Positions 1 to 8,987 of a stretch of 21,816 nt of DNA are shown piece after piece. The notes under the pieces were generated by a model, which made no database searches, was not told where the DNA came from, and saw only the letters and a list, made by a program, of their open reading frames with translations. The first letter of the stretch is position 1. Every line of letters starts with the position of its first letter. The stretch covers positions 1-21,816 of the forward strand of contig CAZZNQ010000068.1 in NCBI GenBank assembly GCA_964655775.1, given 5' to 3'. The position numbers and the translations under genes were made by a program. The DNA comes from CAZZNQ01 sp964655775 (GTDB taxonomy: Bacteria > Planctomycetota > Brocadiia > SM23-32).

Positions 1-93
1 AACACCCGTTCCCATCCCGAACACGGCCGTTAAGCCTTCCGCGCCGATGATATTGGTCCTTCTAAGGATCGAGAAAGTAGGTCATTGCCGGGC
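1..93 (+). rRNA. rrf: 5S ribosomal RNA, 3' portion
   Basis: The first 93 bases read as the conserved body and 3' end of bacterial 5S rRNA: the CCCATCCCGAACACGG loop region, the TTAAGCC segment, the GATGATATTGG stretch, the GAGAAAGTAGG motif, and the 3' strand of the terminal helix ending in TGCCGGGC. About 20-25 bases of the 5' end lie outside the window. A T-rich stretch (TTCTTCTTTGT) follows the mature end and may be the transcript end. The 23S and 16S genes are expected upstream, outside the window. The 3' boundary is placed by helix pairing and may be off by a base or two. Confidence 0.95.
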
Positions 94-879
94 TTCTTCT
101 TTGTACCCCCCCCCGCACGTCCTTTCCCCTCTCCACTCCCACTCACCTCGCGCAGCTACCCCTTGACATGCACTGCGCGTTAGTGAATAATGAAAATCGT
201 CTGAATTGAAATGCCGGAGCCCGCTGACGCATTGTCGGTCGGGACATATACACAACAATCCGTCGTAGGGGCAACCCGCGAAGGTTTCGACCACAGCGGC
301 TTCCGGCAGGCTGAGGACGGCTCATCGAACCGGGCGCCCCAACGCGGCGGACAATGAAGCAGCTTGTGGCTTCCGCGGAGGATGCGATACAGGAACGGCC
401 CGCCTAATCGGGCATGGCGCCGCATCGCAACGCCGCAGAGGACCGACGAGAGAGACGTGAGCGCAAAGAACCATACCATCGGCCACCGGATAAGTGGTAT
501 TCGTATCGTCTTTTCGCAAGGACTCCGTGCCTGATTCAGCGAGGTGCGCCGTGAAGAATGCGGCCGGTATAGACGGCAGGCGACCCATTGTGGGGTGCCT
601 GAGCGGCCTCCCATGGCGGAGTCTTCGTTCTTGCGACGGAGCTTTTCTGACGCTGCGCCCTGAGGGCGTCGGCGAATCGGTGTCTCGCCCGGAGACGGGC
701 GGCATACCGGGCCCTGGTTCCGTGTTCTAGAAGTCTCTCCCTCCGGCCTTTGCCGTGCGATGTGGGGCGCTTGGAGCTGAGCGCCGGTAACTTACCCGCC
801 TTCGTAACACCTCGCGTGGTACCCTCCGGATGCGTCCACAGGCTGCCGGCTCCCCCAAACGGGAGCAGGAGGCCAGAAA
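94..879. other. Long intergenic region between 5S rRNA and rny, no convincing gene
   Basis: About 790 bases with only short, overlapping open frames on both strands and no recognisable protein. Several compact GC hairpins lie in the second half. One at about 654-666 is CGCCC-TGA-GGGCG, and one at about 686-703 has a CGCCCG/CGGGCG stem closed by a GAGA tetraloop. They could belong to a structured leader or a small RNA. In some Deltaproteobacteria 6S RNA sits upstream of rny, but I could not fold a clear 6S structure here, so this is left as unassigned intergenic DNA that presumably includes the rny promoter and leader. Confidence 0.5.
849..872 (+). promoter_or_regulatory. Hairpin abutting the rny ribosome-binding site
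   Basis: GCTCCC (849-854) pairs perfectly with GGGAGC (861-866) around a six-base loop. The very next bases are AGGAGG (867-872), a near-perfect Shine-Dalgarno sequence seven bases before the GTG start of rny. The hairpin decides which start is used and may modulate access to the site. Regulation is inferred; only the pairing is seen. Confidence 0.45.
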
Positions 880-2442
880 GTGTTCGCACAAGTCAACGTC
901 GTCCTCCTGGTCAGTAGCGTCTGCGGGGCAACCCTGGGCGGCTACCTGGTTCGCTACTTCATCGATCGCCTCACCGAGAAGGGCGCGCTGCAGACCAAAG
1001 AGAGGATAATCAAAGAGGGAGAACTGGCAGCAGAGCAGGTCAAGAAGGAGAGAATCCTCGAGGCCAAACAGGACATCATCCAACGGCGGGAGCAGTTCGA
1101 AGAGGAGGTGCGCCAGGGCCGGAGCGAGATGCGCCAGACTGAGCGCCGGCTGGACAAGCGCGAGGACTCGCTGGATGAGCGCGAGGATTTGCTGGCCAAG
1201 AAGGAAAGGTTCCTTGAGACAGCCGAGAAGAACGTGGCCGAGAAGCGCCGCGAACTCACCGAACTGGAAGAGAATCTGAAGGAACTGGAAGAGAAGAAGA
1301 AGGACGAACTTTACCGGATCAGCGGCCTGTCGCGCGACGAGGCCAAGCGCGTGCTGGCGGACAGCCTGCGCCAGGAGGTGGAGGACGAGTGCGTGGAGAT
1401 GATCAACATGAAGGTCAGCCACGCCCAGCAGACCGCCCAGCAGGAGGCCACGCGCATTCTCATCGATTCCATCGAGCGCTGTGCCGCCGCCACCACCAGC
1501 GAAGCGACGGTGTGCACGGTCGAACTGCCCAATGACGATCTGAAGGGTCGCATCATCGGGCGGGAAGGCCGCAACATCCGCTGCTTCGAGAAAGCCGTCG
1601 GCGTCGACGTCATCGTGGACGACACGCCCGGCGTAGTGGTGCTGAGCAGCTTCGACAGCGTTCGGCGTGAGGCGGCCCGGCTGGCCATGCAGCGTCTGGT
1701 TAAGGACGGCCGCATTCATCCCGGCCGAATCGAGGAGATCACCAAGCAGGCCCTGGAGGAGATCGACCAGATCATCCGAAAGACCGGCGAGGAAACATGC
1801 TACGAGCTTGATCTGAGCAACATCCCCGAGCCCCTCAAGCGGTTGGTAGGCCGCCTGAAGTTCCGCACCAGTTTCGGCCAGAACGTCCTGGATCACAGCA
1901 TTCAGGTCTGCGAACTGGCCGGGCTCATGGCGTCCGAACTCGGGATGGACATTCAACTGGCCCGGCGTTGCGGTCTGCTGCACGATATCGGCAAGGCGCT
2001 GGACCAGCGTTACGAGGGCTCGCACGCGTCGCTGGGTGCCGATGAAGCACGCCGCCGGGGCGAGCCCGATACAGTGTGGAACGCGATTGCAGCCCATCAC
2101 GAGGAGGCCGCCCCCGAGTCGCTCTACGCCGGCCTAGTCATTGCGGCGGACACCATCAGTGCCAGTCGGCCCGGCGCTCGGCGCGAGACCCTTGAGCGCT
2201 ACGTCAAGAGGCTGGAGCGCCTGGAGAACCTGGCCACCCAGCACGGCGGCGTGATGAGGGCGTTCGCCATACAGGCCGGACGCGAGATCCGGGTTCTGGT
2301 GGATTCCAACAAGATGAAGGATCAGAACGCCGCGCGTCTCTCCCACGAGATAGCGCGCGAGATCGAGCAGGAGCTGCAGTATCCCGGCGAGATCACCGTG
2401 ACCGTGATCCGAGAAGCACGCTACCATGAGGTGGCCCACTGA
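880..2442 (+). CDS. rny: Ribonuclease Y
   Basis: Membrane-anchored endoribonuclease that starts bulk mRNA turnover in many bacteria lacking RNase E. The 520-residue length matches the family norm (about 520). In order it has an N-terminal membrane helix (about residues 5-25), a long charged coiled coil rich in E, K, R and Q (about 30-180), a KH RNA-binding domain with the GRIIGREGRN loop (about residues 223-232), and an HD metal-dependent phosphohydrolase domain with the paired H368-D369 in LLHDIGKALD. The start is GTG at 880, preceded by AGGAGG at 867-872; no better start lies nearby. It stands alone downstream of the rRNA genes and is closed by a strong terminator at 2470-2506, so it is probably monocistronic. 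Identification is very secure from domain order, length and motifs. Confidence 0.97.
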   Translation: MFAQVNVVLLVSSVCGATLGGYLVRYFIDRLTEKGALQTKERIIKEGELAAEQVKKERILEAKQDIIQRREQFEEEVRQGRSEMRQTERRLDKREDSLDEREDLLAKKERFLETAEKNVAEKRRELTELEENLKELEEKKKDELYRISGLSRDEAKRVLADSLRQEVEDECVEMINMKVSHAQQTAQQEATRILIDSIERCAAATTSEATVCTVELPNDDLKGRIIGREGRNIRCFEKAVGVDVIVDDTPGVVVLSSFDSVRREAARLAMQRLVKDGRIHPGRIEEITKQALEEIDQIIRKTGEETCYELDLSNIPEPLKRLVGRLKFRTSFGQNVLDHSIQVCELAGLMASELGMDIQLARRCGLLHDIGKALDQRYEGSHASLGADEARRRGEPDTVWNAIAAHHEEAAPESLYAGLVIAADTISASRPGARRETLERYVKRLERLENLATQHGGVMRAFAIQAGREIRVLVDSNKMKDQNAARLSHEIAREIEQELQYPGEITVTVIREARYHEVAH

Positions 2443-2469
2443 GCCGCCTTCGTTAGCTCACGACACCAT

Positions 2470-2506
2470 ACGGCCCGTGCCCTGGCGGCACGGGCCGTTC
2501 TCTTTG
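2470..2506 (+). terminator. Rho-independent terminator after rny
   Basis: A perfect 12-bp stem (2470-2481 with 2487-2498) around a five-base loop CTGGC is followed by TCTCTTT. It lies 28 bases after the rny stop codon. On the opposite strand no T-run follows, so it serves mainly the plus-strand transcript. Confidence 0.85.
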
Positions 2507-2576
2507 CTGAAAGGACGGCGGCGAGGAGGCATTTGGGGCCTGGCAGGAAGACGGCTGAAGGAACCACCGCGTGCGG

Positions 2577-3200
2577 CTACAGCTCAACCTCTTTGGCGGC
2601 CCGCACGAAACGTCCGAGCAGACTGCGCGACTTCACCCCCGGGGTCGTCTCCACCCCGCTGGCCACGTCCACCGCGTACGGGCGGGCCGATGCCACCGCG
2701 AAGGCGACGTTTTCCGGCGTGAGTCCACCGGCCAGGATGACTTTGGCCCGGCTGGTCGCCCGGCGGGCCAGGTCCCAGTCAAACGTCATGCCCGTGCCGC
2801 CCGGCACACCGGGTACAAACGAGTCCAGCAGATAGGCGGCGGCGTTGTAGCGTTCCAGTTCGGCCAGATCGTCCTCGCCCTGGATCCGAATCGCTTTGAT
2901 CACGGTCACGTCCCGCACGCGACCGACCATCCGAGGGGTCTCGCGCCCATGCAGTTGCGCGCAGTCCAGCCGGGCGAACCGGCAGATGTCCTGCACCTGG
3001 TCCGGCTCGGCGTCCACGAACACCCCGACCGTTGCCACAAACGGCGGCAGGGCTTCCCGTATCGCCAGTGCCCGTACCGGCTCGATGTAGCGGGGGCTGG
3101 GCCGGTAGAAGTTGAACCCCAGCGCGTCCGCCCCGGCGGACACGGCGGCGAGGGCGTCCTTCACGCTGGTGACCCCGCAGATTTTGACCTTCACCATCAT
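2577..3200 (-). CDS. trpF: Phosphoribosylanthranilate isomerase
   Basis: Catalyses the Amadori rearrangement of N-(5'-phosphoribosyl)anthranilate to CdRP in tryptophan synthesis, as a cytoplasmic TIM barrel. The protein is 207 residues, normal for a free-standing TrpF. It shows the N-terminal KICG strand with the catalytic cysteine (C8), the GFNFYRPSPRY segment, AQLHG, the YLLDSFVPG strand with the catalytic aspartate, the GGTG phosphate loop, LAGGLTPENV, and the closing VDVASGVE motif. The open frame runs on upstream, but homology starts at the tandem ATG-ATG, so the start is placed at 3200 (3197 also possible); only a weak ribosome site precedes it. It is isolated from other trp genes and divergent from eno, with 145 bases between them. 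Confidence 0.95.
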   Translation of the reverse strand: MMVKVKICGVTSVKDALAAVSAGADALGFNFYRPSPRYIEPVRALAIREALPPFVATVGVFVDAEPDQVQDICRFARLDCAQLHGRETPRMVGRVRDVTVIKAIRIQGEDDLAELERYNAAAYLLDSFVPGVPGGTGMTFDWDLARRATSRAKVILAGGLTPENVAFAVASARPYAVDVASGVETTPGVKSRSLLGRFVRAAKEVEL

Positions 3201-3264
3201 GCCGGCGAGTCTATCAGAGAGGCGTGCGCGGGTCAATACCGCCGCGTGCGTCGCAGCGGTCCCT

Positions 3265-3292
3265 TTGACTTTCGGAGCCCGTTCGGATAAGT
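3265..3292 (+). promoter_or_regulatory. Candidate sigma70-type promoter for eno
   Basis: TTGACT (3265-3270) and GATAAG (3287-3292) are separated by 16 bases and lie about 54 bases before the eno start. The -35 matches 5 of 6 and the -10 matches 4 of 6 consensus positions. It lies in the trpF-eno divergent gap. Confidence 0.45.
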
Positions 3293-3345
3293 AGTACGTT
3301 CTTCCCACGCTCTTCTTCCCGCCTTGAACTGCAAGGAGTCTGAGC

Positions 3346-4662
<1,317 letters not shown>

Positions 4663-4700
4663 GGCGGCCAATCAGCACGCGATGTCGCAAAGGACAAGCC

Positions 4701-4740
4701 GGAGGGCAGGGGCGACCGCCGCTCCTGCCTTTCCTTTTGT
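4701..4740 (+). terminator. Rho-independent terminator after eno
   Basis: A stem of about 10-14 bp (core 4705-4714 with 4720-4729, including one G-T wobble) closes on the loop ACCGC and is followed by a pyrimidine run TTTCCTTTTGT. It starts 38 bases after the enolase stop codon. Confidence 0.75.
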
Positions 4741-4780
4741 ACCCCTGTTGCACACAAGCTGGGCGGAAGCAGTCGACATC

Positions 4781-4807
4781 TTGACAGGGAGGCCTGATTC
4801 TGATACG
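4781..4807 (+). promoter_or_regulatory. Possible promoter for the ankyrin-repeat gene
   Basis: A perfect -35 TTGACA (4781-4786) is followed after 15 bases by GATACG (4802-4807), a poor -10. The position, just after the eno terminator and about 50 bases before the start codon, fits. The weak -10 keeps confidence low. Confidence 0.35.
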
Positions 4808-4855
4808 CCTTGAGCAGTGGCTTTCGTCGTTGCGTGTTGAAACTGGGGAGTGCAT

Positions 4856-7447
4856 ATGTCCCGCATGTTCTCGTTGCTGGTCGTGGTGCTTTCCATCGCC
4901 GCAGGGCTGGCCCGGGCGGGCGAGGACCCGAACGCTCCCTGGGTCGAGCGGGTAAGACAAATCTGCAGTGGGACGCCGCGGCCGCGGCGGGTCATGTTGG
5001 TCTTTCCGCTGACGCGGCCGGACAGCGAAGGGGGAGAGAGCGGCTGGGGGCGCGGCCTTGTTGCGCTGCACTCGATGTGGCTTTCGAGCTTCGGAAGAGA
5101 GCGGCTTCTCGACACATGGGACTTCGACCTGGAACGGATCTACGCGGACCTGCAGCTATGGGGACCGGGGCGGACCGTCACGCCGGATAAGATTGAGGCC
5201 GCCTGTGCTGTGTTCGAGACCGACAACTACACGACTGGTACCTTGTCCGTCGATGACGAGAGCTTCAGCGCTGAGATCATCATCCGCGGGCAGAACGGGG
5301 AAGTCGAGAAGTCCTATTCCGGTCCGCGGAGCGACGTAACCGAACTGCCCAACCACATCGCCATGGACCTGCTGGACTATATGGAGTTCGAGGTGCCGGA
5401 GAATGACCGAGGAGTGATCGCGAAACGGGTCCTGGGCCCGGTCGACCTGTATGACCAGGCGGCCGACCGCTTCTGCGCCGAGTACTACTTCAGCCAGGAT
5501 TACGTGCCCTGGTGGTACTGGCTTCTCCAGAGGTATCAATCGACGTGGACGGAGTATATGTACCGCCGCACGTGTGGGAACAGAAGCGCGTCCTGGGCCC
5601 TCGACTCCTGGGGTCGGATACCGACGCAGGGGCCGGCCCTCCCGCTCGACTACATCAAGGTGCGGTTCGCCTTCACCGACGCGGACAGGGCTGGAGATTA
5701 TGCCAGCGCCGGGCGTATGCTTGCGGAGGTCCTGGGCCGCGATCCCTACAATCCCTCTCTGTTGAGGAACGTCGCGCAAGCGCTTGCCGAACTCGGGGAG
5801 GATGAAGCCGTCCAGGAGGTCATGGACCGGTTCGTCGCGCTCTACGGGGACGGCGTTCTGGCGGGCGTTAATAGAGGTGAGTTTCTGGTCGACTACGCGT
5901 GGGTGGCGCGGGGCTCCGGGTGGGCGTCTACGGTAACGGAGGAGGGATGGGATCTGTTCCATGAAAGGCTGGCGCGGGCCAAGACCGTCCTGGAGGCGGT
6001 GAAAGCACACGAGCCGCTGTGCTGGATGGCGGACGTCGAGCTGATCACCGTGGGCATGGCGTCACACGAGGGCTTGGGCTACGCGATGAGCCACCTCGAG
6101 GACGCGGTCACTATCTGCCCCACGGCGCCGGAGGGCTACCGGAAGATGATGAACTTTCTGCAGCCCAAGTGGGGCGGGAGCATGTACCAGGTGCTGAGCC
6201 TCGGGCGCCACTGCGCCGGCACCGAGCTATACCAGAGCGCGGTCCCGACCATACTGATTGACGCCCACATCATCCTGGGCAGAGCGCAGCCCGGTGCCGA
6301 CGAAGATAGCAGCGTGTTCTGGGACTACATCTACTCTCCAGACGTCTGGAAGGAGATCGAACCGGTCCTCATCCGCATAGTCGAGGCGAACCCGCACGCC
6401 TACTTCTACGTGACGATGCTGCTGGCCGGAGCGCGCCGGCATGACGACCGGGCTCTGGCGGGACGAATGGTCCAGACGTTCAGGGCGGACTCCAACCGGT
6501 TTGTCTTTCAGGCACCGAACGCGCACGTGCTCCACAAGGAGGAATATGAGTCCATCTATCGATGGGCGAGCGAAGGATGGCCCCCTTTGCACACCGCGGC
6601 CGTCGATAGGGACCTGCAGAAGCTGAAGGACCTGATTGGGGAGGGCGCCGATGTCAACCAGACCGCCGAAGGCGGATGGACTGCGCTGCACCTGGCCGTC
6701 CACAGCTATGATCGTGAAATCGTGCGCGTTCTGGCGGAGGCCGGCGCGGATGTGGACGCCGTCAACGGGCAGGGCATGGCGGCTCTGCACATGGCCGCCA
6801 GAGGCGGCTTGGTGAGCGTGGTGGAGGCACTGCTGGAAGCCGGCGCTGATCTTGAACTTCGCAACCGGAAGGGCTTCACGCCGCTGCATCTGGCCGCAGA
6901 GGCCGGAGCGGAAAACACAGCGCTGACGCTCCTCAGCCGGGCGGCGGACGTCAACAGCCGGGCCGACGATGGGAGCACGCCCCTGCATCAGGCGGCGGGT
7001 CAGTGGGATATCGAAGTCCTGGAGGTTCTTCTCAAACACGGCGCGGACGTCAATGCTTGCTCCCAGACCGGCCGAACGCCGCTGACATGGGCGGCCACCG
7101 GCGGTCGGACCGCTGTCATGGAGAAGCTGATAGAGGCGGGGGCAGACGTCAATGACCAGGATGACACCGGGCAACGCGCTCTGCACCTGGCCGCCCGCTA
7201 CAACCACTCGGAGGCAATCGAACTGCTGCTGGAACACGGTGCCGAGATAGATGCGCCGGACGAGGGCGGGAACACGCCACTCCATACGGCCGCCCGATAC
7301 GACACGATGAAGGCGACCCGTGCGCTGCTGGAAGGCGGCGCCGACCTGAACCGCGAGAACAACGGAGGCAAGACGCCGCTAAACCTGGCAGAGAGCCGCG
7401 ACAACTCGGAAGTCGCTGCACTCCTGCGCGAACACGGCGCGAAGTAG
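4856..7447 (+). CDS. Secreted protein with nine C-terminal ankyrin repeats
   Basis: An 863-residue protein. The N-terminus is a classical signal peptide (hydrophobic LLVVVLSIAAGLA, likely cut after ARA at residue 21), so it probably works in the periplasm or outside the cell. Residues 22-570 are not recognised; a helical stretch near 275-322 resembles a single TPR-like unit (AGDYASAGRMLAEVLGRDP). From about residue 570 to the end come nine ankyrin repeats, each with a TPLHLAA-type helix start and a GADVN-type turn. Ankyrin repeats bind other proteins; the partner is unknown. A GTG at 4850 is in frame, but GGGGAG (4845-4850) lies five bases before the ATG at 4856, so that ATG is preferred. It stands alone between the eno terminator and a convergent sulfatase gene. 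Export, repeats and length are clear; function is not. Confidence 0.85.
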   Translation: MSRMFSLLVVVLSIAAGLARAGEDPNAPWVERVRQICSGTPRPRRVMLVFPLTRPDSEGGESGWGRGLVALHSMWLSSFGRERLLDTWDFDLERIYADLQLWGPGRTVTPDKIEAACAVFETDNYTTGTLSVDDESFSAEIIIRGQNGEVEKSYSGPRSDVTELPNHIAMDLLDYMEFEVPENDRGVIAKRVLGPVDLYDQAADRFCAEYYFSQDYVPWWYWLLQRYQSTWTEYMYRRTCGNRSASWALDSWGRIPTQGPALPLDYIKVRFAFTDADRAGDYASAGRMLAEVLGRDPYNPSLLRNVAQALAELGEDEAVQEVMDRFVALYGDGVLAGVNRGEFLVDYAWVARGSGWASTVTEEGWDLFHERLARAKTVLEAVKAHEPLCWMADVELITVGMASHEGLGYAMSHLEDAVTICPTAPEGYRKMMNFLQPKWGGSMYQVLSLGRHCAGTELYQSAVPTILIDAHIILGRAQPGADEDSSVFWDYIYSPDVWKEIEPVLIRIVEANPHAYFYVTMLLAGARRHDDRALAGRMVQTFRADSNRFVFQAPNAHVLHKEEYESIYRWASEGWPPLHTAAVDRDLQKLKDLIGEGADVNQTAEGGWTALHLAVHSYDREIVRVLAEAGADVDAVNGQGMAALHMAARGGLVSVVEALLEAGADLELRNRKGFTPLHLAAEAGAENTALTLLSRAADVNSRADDGSTPLHQAAGQWDIEVLEVLLKHGADVNACSQTGRTPLTWAATGGRTAVMEKLIEAGADVNDQDDTGQRALHLAARYNHSEAIELLLEHGAEIDAPDEGGNTPLHTAARYDTMKATRALLEGGADLNRENNGGKTPLNLAESRDNSEVAALLREHGAK

Positions 7448-7486
7448 ACGTCATGCCCGCAACTGTGGGTGCCCCTCCTGTGCTTC

Positions 7487-8800
7487 TCAGCGTATCGCCG
7501 TGTAGCCGTCTATTGGCATGAGCAAGTCATTGCGCAGATGGCGGAAGGGATCGTCGGTCCGGGCCAGATGCTCCGCCAGTGCCGACCGCAGCTTGTCCAG
7601 ACTGTCCTGGTAGGCGGGATCCTCCAGCACGTTGTTCATCTCGCCCGGGTCGGCCTCCAGGTCGTATAGCTCCTCTCTGCACCGGCGTGCAGGGTAGAAC
7701 TCGAACGTCCCGCGGTTCGTGCGGAAGCTGGACGAGCAGTTCTCCAGCTCCGGGATCACAAAGTCGAATATGCAGGTCCGAAGCCCCTTCCGGATGTACT
7801 TCAGCGAATGGGAGCGAACCATGCGTGCGGGATCGTAGTAGTTGGTGTAGTTGCGCTCGGCGAAGACGTATTCCCGTTCGTCCCGGCCGTGACCGGTGGC
7901 CAGCTGCGCGAAGCTCTCCCCCTGCTGGCCGGCGGGCCGCGTCAGGTCCAGCAGGTCCATGATGGTGGGTGCGATATCCACGTGGCTGGTCAGGGCGCTG
8001 AGGCGCTTGCCTTTCGGCAGTCCTTCGGGCCAGCGCATCAGGCCCGCCACCTTGGTGCCGCCGTCGTAGAGGGTGGCCTTGGAGTGCATGAACGAGGCGC
8101 CGTGGTCACTCAGGAATACGACCAGTGTATTCTCAATCTGGCCCGCTTCGTCCAGGGCGGAGAACAACCGGCCCATCATCTGATCCACAAGAGAGACCGC
8201 GCCATAGAAGCCGGCCAGGTCCTGGCGGACCTCCGGGATGTCCGGCAGGTAAGGGCGCACCTCCACTTCGTCGGGATCATACTCCGGATACGGCTCGCGT
8301 GTGAAGTCCCAGCCGGGCCGGCCCATGCGGTGGGTCTCGGAGAACCCGATGGCAGCGTAGAAGGGGCCGTCGTCAGCTTCGCGCCGCCGGACCCAGTCCG
8401 TAAACAGCGGCACCACGTCCTCGACGTTGTATCCCTTGGGTGCGCGCACGTGATGGCGGTAACCGAGGCGGACGCGGTCCGGGTGCTCGTGCTGGAAGCC
8501 GAAGAGGTAGGTGTCGTACCCGACCTCCGCCAGTGTAGCGGGCAGAGGCGGGCATCGGTCCACATCCAGGCTCCAGCCGCGATGCACCAGTCCCATCAAG
8601 CCGTTGGTGTGGGGGTAGCAGCCCGTAAGGATGGATCCCCGGCTTGGCGAACAGACGGATCCGGTTGAGAAGTGGTTCTCCAGGACAACTCCGTCCTCCG
8701 CCATCTCGTCGAGATTGGGCGCGCGAACCGGCGTGCCGTAGCAGTTGAGGTAGTCCCCCAAGTCATGACAGGTTATGACAACGATGTTCGGCCTGGACAT
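7487..8800 (-). CDS. Sulfatase (formylglycine type, heparan N-sulfatase-like)
   Basis: Hydrolyses a sulfate ester or sulfamate, probably on a sulfated sugar. The 437-residue protein carries the core signature CSPSRGSILTG, with C50 as the residue matured to formylglycine, followed by CYPHTNGLMGL, which resembles N-sulfoglucosamine sulfohydrolase-like members. VVFLSDHG and the downstream lysine in HSKATLYDGG fit the metal and sulfate site. The N-terminal metal motif reads CHD rather than the usual DD. The frame runs 29 codons further upstream, but homology starts at the ATG at 8800, which follows AAAGGA by about eight bases. I see no signal peptide, which is unusual because most such sulfatases are exported. 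A lyase gene lies on the other strand nearby, suggesting shared polysaccharide use. Substrate is inferred only. Confidence 0.92.
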   Translation of the reverse strand: MSRPNIVVITCHDLGDYLNCYGTPVRAPNLDEMAEDGVVLENHFSTGSVCSPSRGSILTGCYPHTNGLMGLVHRGWSLDVDRCPPLPATLAEVGYDTYLFGFQHEHPDRVRLGYRHHVRAPKGYNVEDVVPLFTDWVRRREADDGPFYAAIGFSETHRMGRPGWDFTREPYPEYDPDEVEVRPYLPDIPEVRQDLAGFYGAVSLVDQMMGRLFSALDEAGQIENTLVVFLSDHGASFMHSKATLYDGGTKVAGLMRWPEGLPKGKRLSALTSHVDIAPTIMDLLDLTRPAGQQGESFAQLATGHGRDEREYVFAERNYTNYYDPARMVRSHSLKYIRKGLRTCIFDFVIPELENCSSSFRTNRGTFEFYPARRCREELYDLEADPGEMNNVLEDPAYQDSLDKLRSALAEHLARTDDPFRHLRNDLLMPIDGYTAIR

Positions 8801-8868
8801 ATCCGTAAGTCCTTTCGTCCGACAGGAACGCGCTGTTGCGGTCAAGCAATTCCTCTGTCCACGGGCGT

Positions 8869-8897
8869 ATTCTAACGCCTCGGGCAAGCGGCGTCAT
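8869..8897 (-). promoter_or_regulatory. Candidate promoter for the sulfatase gene
   Basis: Read on the minus strand, ATGACG (8897-8892), 17 bases, then TAGAAT (8874-8869) gives 4/6 and 5/6 consensus matches. Transcription would start near 8862, about 60 bases before the sulfatase ATG. It lies 30 bases from the oppositely oriented kinase promoter. Confidence 0.4.
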
Positions 8898-8926
8898 CCA
8901 AGTTTCACCGGTTATGCGTAGCTGCT

Positions 8927-8954
8927 TTGAAAGGCCCGCGAACGGGAGTATAAT
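8927..8954 (+). promoter_or_regulatory. Strong sigma70-type promoter for the kinase operon
   Basis: TTGAAA (8927-8932) and a perfect TATAAT (8949-8954) are separated by 16 bases. The predicted start of transcription, near 8961, leaves a leader of 27 bases to the GTG at 8988 or about 57 to the ATG at 9018. It is one of the best promoter matches in the window. Confidence 0.7.
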
Positions 8955-8987
8955 CGGCTTCGCGCCGCGCAGAGCGCAGCACTGCGC

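Noticed and set aside
494..730. Short plus-strand frame upstream of rny
   Set aside because: No ribosome site, no similarity pattern, biased composition; treated as intergenic.
94..879. 6S RNA, RNase P RNA or tRNA between 5S and rny
   Set aside because: No convincing closing stem with a central bubble, no conserved RNase P core, and no GTTCGANNC arm in a cloverleaf; only local hairpins.
727..2100. 457-residue frame on the minus strand opposite rny
   Set aside because: It is a mirror of the rny coding strand; RNase Y on the plus strand has full length, motifs, ribosome site and terminator.
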